Shown: positions 8,020 to 17,926, numbered from the stretch's first letter. The stretch: DNA of 34,758 nt from an uncultured Clostridia bacterium (GCA_946006945.1 CAMFZN010000005.1:1-34758); one strand, 5' to 3'. Numbers and translations are program-made. Notes: a model not told the origin generated them from the sequence alone.

Positions 8020-8451
8020 CTAGAAATGCGAGTCGAGATAGCTCTGAAGAATTACAATGGCCGCCTGTCTGTCTATTATCTTCTTCCTGTCTTTCCTCGA
8101 TACGTTTGCCTCTATAAGAACATTCTCGGCAATCTTTGTTGTGAATCTCTCATCCTGCCAGTGAACCTTTACCTTCGAAAGCGGTCCGAGACTCTTAAGC
8201 TTGTTCTCAAGCATGGTCCTAAATTCTCTAACCTTCTCGGTCTGAACACTGTCGGTACCGTCAAGCGAAAGCGGAAGCCCTATCACAACAGCCTCACATT
8301 CATATTCTTTAATGTAATCTATTACCTTGCCTGCATCCTTTCTGATGCCTACGCGCTCAATGGTGGTAATTCCCTGCGCAGTAATACAAAGGGGGTCGCT
8401 TACAGCAACCCCTATTGTTTTATCACCTACATCAAGTCCAAGTATTCTCAT
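8020..8451 (-). CDS. ruvX: Putative pre-16S rRNA nuclease / Holliday junction resolvase RuvX (YqgF)
   Basis: MRILGLDVGDKTIGVAVSDP..., DERFTTKIAE motif; internal start chosen. Confidence 0.92.
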   Translation of the reverse strand: MRILGLDVGDKTIGVAVSDPLCITAQGITTIERVGIRKDAGKVIDYIKEYECEAVVIGLPLSLDGTDSVQTEKVREFRTMLENKLKSLGPLSKVKVHWQDERFTTKIAENVLIEANVSRKDRKKIIDRQAAIVILQSYLDSHF

Positions 8452-8452
8452 A

Positions 8453-8704
8453 TTACTTCTCAATACCAAGATAATTAATCAGAAGCTCCTCAAGAAGCTC
8501 ATCTCTATCGAGCTTGAGAACGAGATTTCTTGCGTTGTTATGACTTGTAATGTATGAAGGATCACCTGATGTCAGATATCCGACAATCTGATCGATTGCG
8601 TTATATCCTCTTTCAGTCAGTGCAGAATAGATAGCATTTAGTGCTTCCTTCTTATCAATCTGAGCATCCTTTAATCCGTCAAAAGTCAGTGTATTCTTAC
8701 TCAT
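8453..8704 (-). CDS. ireB: IreB family regulatory phosphoprotein (UPF0297)
   Basis: ALNAIYSALTERGYNAIDQIVGYLTSGDPSYITSHNNARNLV; conserved alaS-ireB-ruvX order. Confidence 0.92.
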   Translation of the reverse strand: MSKNTLTFDGLKDAQIDKKEALNAIYSALTERGYNAIDQIVGYLTSGDPSYITSHNNARNLVLKLDRDELLEELLINYLGIEK

Positions 8705-8753
8705 TATTCATATTCCTCCTCAAATTCTAAGAAATGAACAATTCCGTTTATGA

Positions 8754-11363
8754 TTATGCCAGAACCTCTGCAGCTCTTGCAAAGGCTTCGTCAAGCTTGC
8801 CCGGATCCTTAGCGCCGGCCTGTGCCATATTAGCCTTTCCGCCGCCGCCTCCGCCGCAAACAGAAGCTACTTCTTTGATAAGCTTTCCTGCATGGTATCC
8901 CTGACCTACAAGATCGTCACTTACAGATGCAATAAACATGAGCTTACCGTCATTAACTGCAGCAAATACCATTACTACCTTATCAATCTTTGACTTAACA
9001 GCATCACAGATATTTCTGAGCTGATCTGCATCAGTATTCTCAAATAATCTTGTAATAAGTCTGATATCTCCGATTGTCTTTGCAGATGCGATAATCTCAT
9101 CAAGTGAGCCGCTGATTTCATCCGACTTAAGTGACTTGATTGTATTCTCAAGCTCCTTGTTATCTGTAACAAGCTGATGTGCTCTTCTTGAGAGATCATT
9201 CTCATTTGTCTTAAGAACAGATGATACCTCTGCTATTACAGCATCCTTTGCCTCAGCATACTTTACAACATTGCTTCCTGTAACAGCCTCGATTCTTCTT
9301 ACGCCTGATGCAACACCATATTCGGAAGTAATCTTGATACATCCGATAAGGCCTGTGTTGGCAAGATGAGTTCCTCCACAGAACTCAACGCTGTAATCAC
9401 CCATTGTTACTACTCTTACAATGTCACCATACTTCTCACCAAAGATTGCCATTGCGCCAAGCTTCTTAGCATCTTCAATAGGCATCTCTTCCATTACGAT
9501 TGGAAGGAAGCTGTCAATCTTGCTGTTAACAATATCTTCAACCTTCTTAAGCTCCTCGGTAGTAACTGGCTGGAAGTGATTGAAGTCGAATCTGAGATAC
9601 TTGTCATCAACATATGATCCTGCCTGCATTACGTGATCTCCGAGAACATCCTGTAGAGCCTGCTGCAGAAGGTGTGTTGCAGAGTGACTTCTTGCAATTC
9701 TGTTTCTTCTGATCTGACAGATTGCAAGCTTTGCCTTGTCGCCAGCCTTTAGAGAAGAAAGCTTCTCTGAATCCTCAGCAGTTGCAATATGCAGATAGAT
9801 TCCATTCTCCTTCTCAACCTGCTCGATTCTTACAGTTTCTGAACCGAATTCAACACTGCCGCAGTCGTGAAGCTGTCCACCGCCTGTTGCGTAGAACGGA
9901 GTACGGTCAAAAATAACGAATTTTCTGTTCTTGTCATAGTCTCCGCAGAACAGAACCTCTGCCTCTGCGTCAGTTGAATCATATCCGAGGAACTCAGTCT
10001 GAGGAAGTGTGCTGTACTCAGATGCATCTCTCCATGCATCCTCATCAGTATTCCTCTGACCCTCACGAGCCATCTGCTTCTGAGCATCCATCTTCTCATT
10101 ATAGCCATCCATGTCGATGGTCATGCCGTTCTCTTCAAGAATCTCCTGCGTAACCTCAACAGGGAATCCGTATGTATCATAGAGCTTGAAGGCTCTTGCA
10201 CCATCGAGCTGTGAACCACCCTCAGCCTTAATCTCAGACATATAATCATCAAGGATAGACATTCCCTTGTCGAGAGTCTTTGCGAACTGCTCCTCCTCAA
10301 CTCTGATTATCTTCTGGATGTAATCCTTCTTCTCTACGATTTCAGGATATGCACCGCCTGATACCTCGATAACCCTGTTGGAAAGTTCTGTAAGGAAGTT
10401 CTCCTCGCTGATTCCAAGAAGTCTTCCGTGTCTTGCTGCTCTTCTGATAATTCTTCTGAGAATATAGCCTCTTCCCTCATTGCTTGGAAGAACTCCATCA
10501 CCAATCATGAATACCATTGAACGAAGGTGATCTGTGATGATTCTGATACTTATATCAACCTTAGTGTTGCCGGTCTGGTATGAAACTCCAGCCATATCAG
10601 TAATAGCCTCGAGAATATGTCTTACAGTATCTACATCATAGATTGAATCTACGCCCTGCATGATGCAGGCAAGTCTCTCAAGTCCCATTCCGGTATCGAT
10701 GTTCTTGTGCTCAAGATCTGAGTATGAACCGTCCTCTTCTCTTGAGAACTGAGTAAATACATGGTTCCAGAACTCCATGTATCTGTCACAGTCACATCCC
10801 GGCTTGCAGTCAGGACTTCCACAGCCATATTCAGGACCTCTGTCGTAGTAAATCTCTGAGCAAGGTCCACATGGTCCAAGTCCGATCTCCCAGAAGTTAT
10901 CGTCCTTGCCAAGTCTTACGATTCTGTCCTCCGGAAGGCCTATCTTCTTCCAGATTTCTACGGCCTGGTCATCGTCCTCATATACTGTTGCCCATATCTT
11001 CTCCTCAGGCATGTGAAGCCACTGTGTAATAAACTCCCATCCCCAATTAAGAGACTCCTCCTTGAAGTAATCTCCAAAGCTGAAGTTACCAAGCATCTCG
11101 AAGAATGTACCATGTCTTGCTGTCTTTCCGACATTCTCGATATCGTTTGTTCTGATACACTTCTGACATGTTGTCATCCTCTTTGATGGCGGTGTCTCAA
11201 GTCCTGCGAAATAAGGCTTTAATGGTGCCATTCCTGAGTTTATTATGAGAAGGCTCTTGTCATTGTTAGGAATAAGTGATGCACTTCCTCCTGCATAATG
11301 TCCCTTGCTGACAAAAAAATCCTTAAACATCTCACGTAATTCATTAAGACCGATCTTTTCCAT
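8754..11363 (-). CDS. alaS: Alanine--tRNA ligase
   Basis: 869 aa with AlaRS core, HSATHLL editing motif and C-terminal GGGGGGKANMAQAG. Confidence 0.98.
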   Translation of the reverse strand: MEKIGLNELREMFKDFFVSKGHYAGGSASLIPNNDKSLLIINSGMAPLKPYFAGLETPPSKRMTTCQKCIRTNDIENVGKTARHGTFFEMLGNFSFGDYFKEESLNWGWEFITQWLHMPEEKIWATVYEDDDQAVEIWKKIGLPEDRIVRLGKDDNFWEIGLGPCGPCSEIYYDRGPEYGCGSPDCKPGCDCDRYMEFWNHVFTQFSREEDGSYSDLEHKNIDTGMGLERLACIMQGVDSIYDVDTVRHILEAITDMAGVSYQTGNTKVDISIRIITDHLRSMVFMIGDGVLPSNEGRGYILRRIIRRAARHGRLLGISEENFLTELSNRVIEVSGGAYPEIVEKKDYIQKIIRVEEEQFAKTLDKGMSILDDYMSEIKAEGGSQLDGARAFKLYDTYGFPVEVTQEILEENGMTIDMDGYNEKMDAQKQMAREGQRNTDEDAWRDASEYSTLPQTEFLGYDSTDAEAEVLFCGDYDKNRKFVIFDRTPFYATGGGQLHDCGSVEFGSETVRIEQVEKENGIYLHIATAEDSEKLSSLKAGDKAKLAICQIRRNRIARSHSATHLLQQALQDVLGDHVMQAGSYVDDKYLRFDFNHFQPVTTEELKKVEDIVNSKIDSFLPIVMEEMPIEDAKKLGAMAIFGEKYGDIVRVVTMGDYSVEFCGGTHLANTGLIGCIKITSEYGVASGVRRIEAVTGSNVVKYAEAKDAVIAEVSSVLKTNENDLSRRAHQLVTDNKELENTIKSLKSDEISGSLDEIIASAKTIGDIRLITRLFENTDADQLRNICDAVKSKIDKVVMVFAAVNDGKLMFIASVSDDLVGQGYHAGKLIKEVASVCGGGGGGKANMAQAGAKDPGKLDEAFARAAEVLA

Positions 11364-11403
11364 TTGATATATACCCCTTTTATTTCTAAATTTGATTATC
11401 TTA

Positions 11404-11607
11404 TTAATTCTTATGTCCTGCCGGAGTTACGTTTCCATCCTCGTCGACAAAATCAATGTTATCAAGAGATCTCTTCAGATCCGCTCGAATCGCACTCAAA
11501 AATTCCATCCTAAGCTCAGCCTGCTCGGCTCGCTCTGCCTCAGTCAGACCAACTGATTTTGACTTGTGCGCAAGTTCATTTATTCTGTCAATTTTAGACT
11601 GTTCCAT
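11404..11607 (-). CDS. DUF896/UPF0291 (YnzC-like) small protein
   Basis: IDRINELAHKSKSVGLTEAERAEQAELRMEFLSAIRADLKRSLDNI. Confidence 0.88.
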   Translation of the reverse strand: MEQSKIDRINELAHKSKSVGLTEAERAEQAELRMEFLSAIRADLKRSLDNIDFVDEDGNVTPAGHKN

Positions 11608-11693
11608 ACTTCCTCCTATTATTGCAATATACCAAATTAGTATATCACAAATGCATAGATAATCAAAATAGAAGAAGGATATATCACCATCAT

Positions 11694-12257
11694 TTATTTC
11701 ATTTCATCCGTATTATTCTTCTGATTCATTATTACCTGGGCAGCAGAGATAAGCTTTCTCATCATCTCGCCATTGGATGGCTTATGATTAAACCCTGCAA
11801 ATATGTTATCTGAAGGACTGCAGAAAACACATTCTCTCTCCCAGGAGATATCAATCACATTCCTGATTGCACGCTCTACGCTTGTGCTCGTAACATTATA
11901 GAGTCTTGCCAGCTCAGGATAAATGTCCTTTGTGATCATAAAGTTATAGATACCGCTTTGCATAATCAGTTCACAGCCCTTCAGCATATACATGTGAGCC
12001 TTGTATTTCTTTGTGATACCCGCTTCAATAAGAAGCATTTCTAGAATTGACTTGAACCGGCACTCTTCTTCTTCAGATGATACATGACTATCAGTATCGG
12101 TAGAACTGCTTTTATCACTCTGATTGTTATCCAAATCAGCTATAGTTACAAAAGCATCGTATCTTTTAAGAAGAATTGACTCTTCAAGCAGCCCGATAAT
12201 TCTTTCAATTAGCTCCTTGTCTCTCAATTCAAGAGCTATCATTAGACCTTCTGTCAT
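11694..12257 (-). CDS. Spo0A C-terminal (effector) domain protein without a recognisable receiver domain
   Basis: GITKKYKAHMYMLKGCELIM...ITKDIYPELARLYNVTSTSVERAIRNVIDISWER...FAGFNHKPSNGEMM matches the Spo0A DNA-binding domain; N-terminus is Ser/Asp-rich. Confidence 0.8.
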   Translation of the reverse strand: MTEGLMIALELRDKELIERIIGLLEESILLKRYDAFVTIADLDNNQSDKSSSTDTDSHVSSEEEECRFKSILEMLLIEAGITKKYKAHMYMLKGCELIMQSGIYNFMITKDIYPELARLYNVTSTSVERAIRNVIDISWERECVFCSPSDNIFAGFNHKPSNGEMMRKLISAAQVIMNQKNNTDEMK

Positions 12258-12275
12258 GATGCACCACCAAGAATG

Positions 12276-12905
12276 CTATGTGGTTATCAGCGATTCCATT
12301 TTCTCATAAGTCTTGTCACCGATTCCACTTACATTCTTGATATCCTCCTTTCTTACGAATCTATTCTGGGTACGGTAATCAACAATTCTCTGTGCTATCG
12401 CCTCTCCTACACCCGGCAGCTCCATGAGCTTGTCCTTAGGTGCAGAATTGATGTTGATAAGACCATTGTCAGCATTTCCATTATCATCACCGGAGACTCC
12501 TGCACTCTCATTTTCAGTTTTTGCAGGTATTATTATCTTCTGTCCATCCGATACTGTTTCCGCCTGGTTTATCATATCCAAATCGGCATCATCCTGAAGT
12601 CCGCCTGCTTTCTCTATCAATTCATATAATCTTGTGCCCTCTTCGAGAATGTATATTCCCGGATTTATCACCTCTCCACTAATGTCAACGCAAATCTCTT
12701 TATTTACAGCCTCTGAGACTACAGAGCCGTTATCATCATCTGCAGAATCAATGATTACTCTGTCCTTTGAAGCGCTGCCGGCCTTAAGCACAACAGCAAT
12801 CACAACAATCAGCACTATCCCCGCAATCCTCATAACCTTCCTTCGATTAGAAGATAGATAATCCAGAACATCTGACAGTCTGTCTCTCAAATCAGAATCT
12901 TTCAT
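12276..12905 (-). CDS. comEA: ComEA family DNA-binding protein (SLBB + helix-hairpin-helix)
   Basis: TM anchor, ICVDISGEVINPGIYILEEGTRLYELIEKAGG, then INSAPKDKLMELPGVGEAIAQRIVDYR. Confidence 0.88.
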   Translation of the reverse strand: MKDSDLRDRLSDVLDYLSSNRRKVMRIAGIVLIVVIAVVLKAGSASKDRVIIDSADDDNGSVVSEAVNKEICVDISGEVINPGIYILEEGTRLYELIEKAGGLQDDADLDMINQAETVSDGQKIIIPAKTENESAGVSGDDNGNADNGLININSAPKDKLMELPGVGEAIAQRIVDYRTQNRFVRKEDIKNVSGIGDKTYEKMESLITT

Positions 12906-13063
12906 AAGAAATCCTTTCCGGAGCGTGGCAAGATTTCATTATTCCTCATATTAATATTATTAAAGAAATATATCAAAAGCCGGATTCGTGCAAAAAACTA
13001 CTGTTATTAACGCTATTCATCACGAATCACTGCAATTCAGTCACATTTTGCAAGTATTTATAC

Positions 13064-13100
13064 TAAAAAAAGATACCCTGAAGACAAAAAAGGGTATCTT
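13064..13100 (-). terminator. Rho-independent terminator-like hairpin upstream of comEA / downstream of obgE
   Basis: AGATACCCT...AGGGTATCT stem with flanking A/T tract. Confidence 0.6.
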
Positions 13101-13119
13101 TATGTATCATTTTAAATTC

Positions 13120-14403
13120 TTAATCCTCGTAATACTCGAACTCATAATCCTCGATTCTTACAGTATCACCTTCCTCGAGGCCCAGCTCAAGCATCTGATC
13201 CATTCCGCCCTTCTCAACGATGTATCTGTAAAGATATCTTACAGAACCCATGTCGTTGAAGTTGGTTGAATTAAATATCTTGCTAAGCTGCTTTCCCTCA
13301 AGAACAAATACTCCATCCTCGTCCTTATATGCAGTAACCGTTCTGTAATCAGGATCATAGTCATCCATCTCAAGGTCAAACAGTTCAACCTGAGTCTCCT
13401 CTTCCGGCTCATAGCTTTCTATCTGATGGAGAACCTCATTAAGAAGCTCCATTATTCCCTGTCTTCCTGCAGCACTGATCTGGAATACCTTACGGCCCTC
13501 CTTATCCATGAATTCCATAAATTCATTAAGCTTGTCCTCATCATATACCATATCCATCTTATTGGCAGCTATTATCTGAGGCTTCTTTGCAAGCTGAGGA
13601 TCATACTGAACAAGCTCTTCATTTATCTTAATGTAATCTTCAATAGGATCTCTTCCCTCAGAGCCGGACACATCGATAACATGAACAAGCACCTTTGTTC
13701 TCTCGATATGCTTAAGGAATCTGAAACCGAGGCCAAGGCCCTCGTGTGCACCCTCAATGATTCCGGCAATATCTGCCATGACAAAACTGGTATCATGAAT
13801 GTTTACAACACCAAGGTTAGGATCTATTGTAGTGAAATGATAGTTGGCAATCTTTGGCTTTGCACTTGTTGCAGCAGACAGGAGAGTTGATTTGCCAACA
13901 TTCGGAAAGCCAAGAAGGCCAACATCTGCAATAAGCTTAAGCTCAAGGATTACTGTACGTTCCTTGCCCGGAGTACCTGCCTCAGCAAAATTCGGTGCTC
14001 TTCTTACAGAGCTCTTGAAGTGGACATTGCCTCGTCCGCCGCGTCCACCCTTTGCTGCAACAAGCTCATCTCCGTCATGAATCATATCCTTCATTAGAAG
14101 GCCTGTCTCCTTGTCATATATCAGTGTGCCGACCGGGACCTTGATATACAGGTCCTCACCCTTCTTGCCGAAACGGTTCTTTTTCATTCCATCCTGTCCG
14201 TTCTCGGCTTCGTATTTTCTCTTATACTTAAAGTCCATGAGTGTACGAAGATTTCTGTCAGCGACAAAAATGATGCTGCCCCCATCTCCGCCATCACCTC
14301 CGTTTGGACCGCCTTCTGGTACAAACGGCTCTTTACGGAAAGTCACAGCTCCGTTACCGCCCTTACCGGACGCTATTGATATCTCTGCTTTATCTACGAA
14401 CAT
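13120..14403 (-). CDS. obgE: GTPase ObgE/CgtA
   Basis: Glycine-rich Obg fold (MFVDKAEISIASGKGGNGAVTFRKE), GFPNVGKSTLL G1 motif, NKMD, C-terminal OCT domain. Confidence 0.97.
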   Translation of the reverse strand: MFVDKAEISIASGKGGNGAVTFRKEPFVPEGGPNGGDGGDGGSIIFVADRNLRTLMDFKYKRKYEAENGQDGMKKNRFGKKGEDLYIKVPVGTLIYDKETGLLMKDMIHDGDELVAAKGGRGGRGNVHFKSSVRRAPNFAEAGTPGKERTVILELKLIADVGLLGFPNVGKSTLLSAATSAKPKIANYHFTTIDPNLGVVNIHDTSFVMADIAGIIEGAHEGLGLGFRFLKHIERTKVLVHVIDVSGSEGRDPIEDYIKINEELVQYDPQLAKKPQIIAANKMDMVYDEDKLNEFMEFMDKEGRKVFQISAAGRQGIMELLNEVLHQIESYEPEEETQVELFDLEMDDYDPDYRTVTAYKDEDGVFVLEGKQLSKIFNSTNFNDMGSVRYLYRYIVEKGGMDQMLELGLEEGDTVRIEDYEFEYYED

Positions 14404-14415
14404 TTCTCTATCCTC

Positions 14416-14446
14416 AAAAAAACAAGGAGCCCCTGTAAGGGCTCCT
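14416..14446 (-). terminator. Rho-independent terminator between rpmA and obgE
   Basis: GGAGCCC...GGGCTCC stem followed by T7 on the minus strand. Confidence 0.8.
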
Positions 14447-14452
14447 CAATAA

Positions 14453-14713
14453 CTATGCTTCCTTGCTGTAAACACTTACCTGTTTTCTCTTCTTGTCGTA
14501 TCTCTCGAACTTTACAGTTCCATCGATCTTAGCAAATAGAGTATCATCTCCACCGATACCTACGTTGTTACCTGGGTGGAACTTAGTACCTCTCTGTCTT
14601 ACAAGAATGCTTCCAGCGCTTACATACTCACCAGCACCAATCTTGAGTCCCAAACGTTTCGACTCGGAATCACGACCGTTCTTGGAACTACCTACTCCCT
14701 TTTTACTTGCCAT
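14453..14713 (-). CDS. rpmA: 50S ribosomal protein L27
   Basis: [61 protein letters not shown]. Confidence 0.98.
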   Translation of the reverse strand: MASKKGVGSSKNGRDSESKRLGLKIGAGEYVSAGSILVRQRGTKFHPGNNVGIGGDDTLFAKIDGTVKFERYDKKRKQVSVYSKEA

Positions 14714-14742
14714 CGAAAGTTACCTCCTTTAACTCTAATTTA

Positions 14743-15219
14743 CTACTTTGACTCGATTGCAGCGAGGATATCAGCCTTAGTTGCCTTGCTTGATACCTCT
14801 ACGCCCATCTTGTTTGCGATCTCAAGGAGCTCATCCTTCTTCATTGAGAGTGAAGGCTTAACATCCTCAGTCTGAGCCTCAGCTACTGGAGCCTTAGCAG
14901 CAGGTGCCTCAACACCCTGGCTAATCTCTGTGATCTTAACCATTGTATATGGCTGTCTGTGACCGTTCTTTCTTCTGTAGTCCTTCTTTGCCTTGTACTT
15001 GTAGATGATAACCTTGTCGTTCTTACCCTGCTCGAGAACCTCTGCTGATACAGCATATCCCTTTACAGCGTCTCCAACAAGAAGCTCATCTCCGCCAACA
15101 GCGAGAACCTCGTCGAAAACAACAGTTGAGCCAACCTCAACGTCAAGCTTCTCTACCTTGAATACATCGTCCTTCTGAACTCTGTACTGCTTTCCGCCTG
15201 TCTTAATAATTGCGTACAT
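14743..15219 (-). CDS. rplU: 50S ribosomal protein L21 with C-terminal extension
   Basis: [25 protein letters not shown]...[16 protein letters not shown]; then Ala-rich linker and [34 protein letters not shown]. Confidence 0.97.
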   Translation of the reverse strand: MYAIIKTGGKQYRVQKDDVFKVEKLDVEVGSTVVFDEVLAVGGDELLVGDAVKGYAVSAEVLEQGKNDKVIIYKYKAKKDYRRKNGHRQPYTMVKITEISQGVEAPAAKAPVAEAQTEDVKPSLSMKKDELLEIANKMGVEVSSKATKADILAAIESK

Positions 15220-15312
15220 TTATAAGTTTCCTCCTCAAACCAGACTCGCCAGGCACCCGGGTGTGCTTAACTATTCTTAAGCAGCTTAAAAGACCTTGCC
15301 TGTGCGGCTAAC
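15220..15312 (-). ncRNA. L21 leader-like 5'UTR cis-regulatory RNA
   Basis: Minus strand CCGCACAGGCAAGGTC...GGTGCCTGGCGAGTCTGGTTTGAGGAGG directly upstream of rplU, resembling the Firmicutes L21 leader. Confidence 0.7.
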
Positions 15313-15318
15313 TGTTAG

Positions 15319-15347
15319 AATATAACATGGATTGCAACGAATGTCAA
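15319..15347 (-). promoter_or_regulatory. Sigma-A promoter of rplU-rpmA
   Basis: TTGACA - 17 nt - TATATT with extended -10 TG. Confidence 0.8.
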
Positions 15348-15442
15348 TCATTATTATCCAATTATTTGCTTATGAATCCATCATCTCGAAGATGTGAATA
15401 CCACAAGCACTCCGCAGCAGCATTTATGTGCTATGAAGGGAA

Positions 15443-16498
15443 TTACTCGATTACAACTCCATCCTCATCACATACAGGAGTATCGTCCTCAGGCTTCACA
15501 ACTATAGTATCTAAAACCTTCAGCCTAATCTCCTCAAGCATAGCACTGTTGTTCTCAAGGAAGTCCTTAACGTTCTCTCTTCCCTGTCCGATTCTCTCTC
15601 CATTATAGCTGTACCACGAACCTGCCTTATCAACAATCTTTAATTCAACAGCAGTATCGAGCACATCACCCGAAAGAGAAATTCCTGTTCCATACATGAT
15701 ATCGAATTCTGCCTTCTTGAAAGGAGGAGCAACCTTGTTCTTTACAACCTTAACTCTGGTTCTGTTGCCCAGCATCTCCTCTCCCTTCTTGATTGTCTCT
15801 ACTCTTCTTACGTCAAGCCTCATTGATGCATAGAACTTAAGTGCGCGTCCGCCGGTTGTTGTCTCCGGATTGCCGAACATAACACCAATCTTCTCTCTAA
15901 GCTGGTTAATGAAAATCACGCAAGTGTTGGACTTATTGACAGCTCCTGCGATCTTACGAAGAGCCTGTGACATCAGTCTGGCCTGTAATCCAACATGGGA
16001 ATCTCCCATCTCACCCTGAATCTCCGCTTTAGGGACAAGAGCCGCTACAGAGTCGATTACTATGATATCAAGAGCACCGCTTCGCGCGAGCAGCTCGCAG
16101 ATCTCAAGAGCCTGCTCTCCTGTATCAGGCTGTGATACCAGCAGTTCGTCTATATCAACTCCAAGATTTCTTGCATAAACCGGATCAAGAGCGTGCTCAG
16201 CATCAATGAAAGCAGCCTTTCCTCCGCATTTCTGAGCCTCTGCTATGCAGTGAAGTGTAAGAGTTGTCTTACCCGAAGACTCCGGTCCGAAAATCTCTAT
16301 GATTCTTCCCTTAGGAAGGCCTCCTACACCTGTTGCAAGATCAAGGCTTATTGATCCTGTTGAAATGGCTTCGATATTAGTTCTCGCACTATCATCGCCA
16401 AGCTTCATTATTGCGCCCTTACCAAACTGCTTCTGAATCTGATCGAGAGCAGCTGACAATGCTTTATCTCTATCTGTATTGTTTACAGTATTTGCCAT
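15443..16498 (-). CDS. recA: Recombinase RecA
   Basis: [55 protein letters not shown]; start set to [14 protein letters not shown]. Confidence 0.98.
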   Translation of the reverse strand: MANTVNNTDRDKALSAALDQIQKQFGKGAIMKLGDDSARTNIEAISTGSISLDLATGVGGLPKGRIIEIFGPESSGKTTLTLHCIAEAQKCGGKAAFIDAEHALDPVYARNLGVDIDELLVSQPDTGEQALEICELLARSGALDIIVIDSVAALVPKAEIQGEMGDSHVGLQARLMSQALRKIAGAVNKSNTCVIFINQLREKIGVMFGNPETTTGGRALKFYASMRLDVRRVETIKKGEEMLGNRTRVKVVKNKVAPPFKKAEFDIMYGTGISLSGDVLDTAVELKIVDKAGSWYSYNGERIGQGRENVKDFLENNSAMLEEIRLKVLDTIVVKPEDDTPVCDEDGVVIE

Positions 16499-16520
16499 AT
16501 GAATTATCCTCCTAGAACAA

Positions 16521-16534
16521 AGAACATCTGTTCT
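16521..16534. promoter_or_regulatory. LexA/SOS box upstream of recA
   Basis: AGAACATCTGTTCT: perfect GAAC-N4-GTTC palindrome adjacent to a TATAAT. Confidence 0.8.
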
Positions 16535-16660
16535 TATATTATACTCTAAATCCGTTCCTGTCAACATTATACTTTGCGGATAATGCAATCTCAAACATCA
16601 GAGTCACCACAAAGGACGATAGAATCACTTTAATGTATCCCATTCATCCTCTGCTCTATG

Positions 16661-17911
16661 CTATCTGAACGTAACCTCTCCCTTTGATGCAAGCTCATAC
16701 ACAATCCTAAGCATTGTCATTTTGTAGAAATTTCTGTTTCTGAATCTGTCATTTCTCATGCCTCTCAGATGAATTGTGCCGGATATTTCACCATATGAGT
16801 ATCCAACGTATCCCTCACCCGGAGCATATCCTTCAGGGATATCCGGTCCGGCATATGCAGTTACCGATATTCCGATATCGCTTTCACAGACCCTTCTTGC
16901 TCCCTCTGCCATCTGAAGCGCAACCTCAGGGCTTACGACACCCTTGTCCTCAATAACAGACTTGTCCACTCCGGCAAGAGCTGTTTTTGATTCATCACTG
17001 TATGTAACAAGCGAGCCTCCAAGCACTGAAGATGCACCCGGCACATCGGCTAGATATGAAGAGAACATTCCTGCTGTTGCCGATTCGCACGATGCAACCT
17101 TAAGGCCTTTATCTGCAAGAAGCTTAACTACAACCTCATTCAGCTCCTCATCATCATAGCTATAAATATATCTGCCGACAATTTCATCAATTTTGGAGAG
17201 CATCTCTTCAACGGCTTCTTTTGCTTCCTCTGGAGTATCTCTTTGTGAAGCAACCCTGAGCGTGCATTCTCCTTCTTTTGCATATGTCGCAATGGTCGGG
17301 TCAGTCTGTTCATCAATAAGCGGAAGAAGAGCTGTCTCGAGATCGGATTCTCCGATTCCTATCGTTCTTACAACCTTGTAATACATGCTTTTGCTCGAAA
17401 GAGATTCAAGATACTGTCTTGCGCCATTTTCGAACAGCCATTTCATCTCGTGAGGAGGACCCGGGAAGCATATCGCTGTCTTTCCGTCTCTGGTCAGCAC
17501 AAAGCCGGGCGCAGTTCCAGTTCTGTTATAGAGAGGAATGCATCCCTTAGGAAGGTAAGCCTGCTTGATATTGTTCTCAGTCATGACTCTTCCTCTTGCA
17601 TCGAAGAATTCACGAAGCTCTGCCATAACCCTTTCATCGATCTCAAGCTCTGCTCCCATGTATTCTGATACAAGTTCTTTTGTGAGGTCATCCTGAGTAG
17701 GTCCAAGACCTCCTGTCAGAATGACGAGCTCACAGAGTGCAAAAGCACGTTCAAGCGTATCCCTAAGTCTGTCGGGATTATCACCTACAACATAGTGATA
17801 CATTACGTTAAAGCCCATCTGATTAAGCTTCATCGAAAGATAACTGGCATTGGTATTTACAGTCTGACCGAACAGAAGCTCGGTTCCTACAGCAATGATT
17901 GCGCTGTTCAT
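16661..17911 (-). CDS. cinA: CinA family competence/damage-inducible protein (nicotinamide-nucleotide amidase)
   Basis: MNSAIIAVGTELLFGQTVNTNASYLS, TGGLGPTQDDLT, C-terminal CESATAGMFSSYLADVPGASSVLGGSLVTYSD. Confidence 0.96.
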   Translation of the reverse strand: MNSAIIAVGTELLFGQTVNTNASYLSMKLNQMGFNVMYHYVVGDNPDRLRDTLERAFALCELVILTGGLGPTQDDLTKELVSEYMGAELEIDERVMAELREFFDARGRVMTENNIKQAYLPKGCIPLYNRTGTAPGFVLTRDGKTAICFPGPPHEMKWLFENGARQYLESLSSKSMYYKVVRTIGIGESDLETALLPLIDEQTDPTIATYAKEGECTLRVASQRDTPEEAKEAVEEMLSKIDEIVGRYIYSYDDEELNEVVVKLLADKGLKVASCESATAGMFSSYLADVPGASSVLGGSLVTYSDESKTALAGVDKSVIEDKGVVSPEVALQMAEGARRVCESDIGISVTAYAGPDIPEGYAPGEGYVGYSYGEISGTIHLRGMRNDRFRNRNFYKMTMLRIVYELASKGEVTFR

Positions 17912-17926
17912 TTCTATCTTGTCTCC

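Noticed and set aside
8026-8478. 150-aa plus-strand ORF antisense to ruvX
   Set aside because: Mirror ORF of a strongly recognised gene.
11364-11700. Possible T-box riboswitch upstream of alaS
   Set aside because: Upstream region is short and coding (DUF896); no T-box core or specifier stem seen.
15327-15608. 93-aa plus-strand ORF over the rplU promoter and the 3' end of recA
   Set aside because: No good RBS, antisense to recA, overlaps a strong promoter on the other strand.
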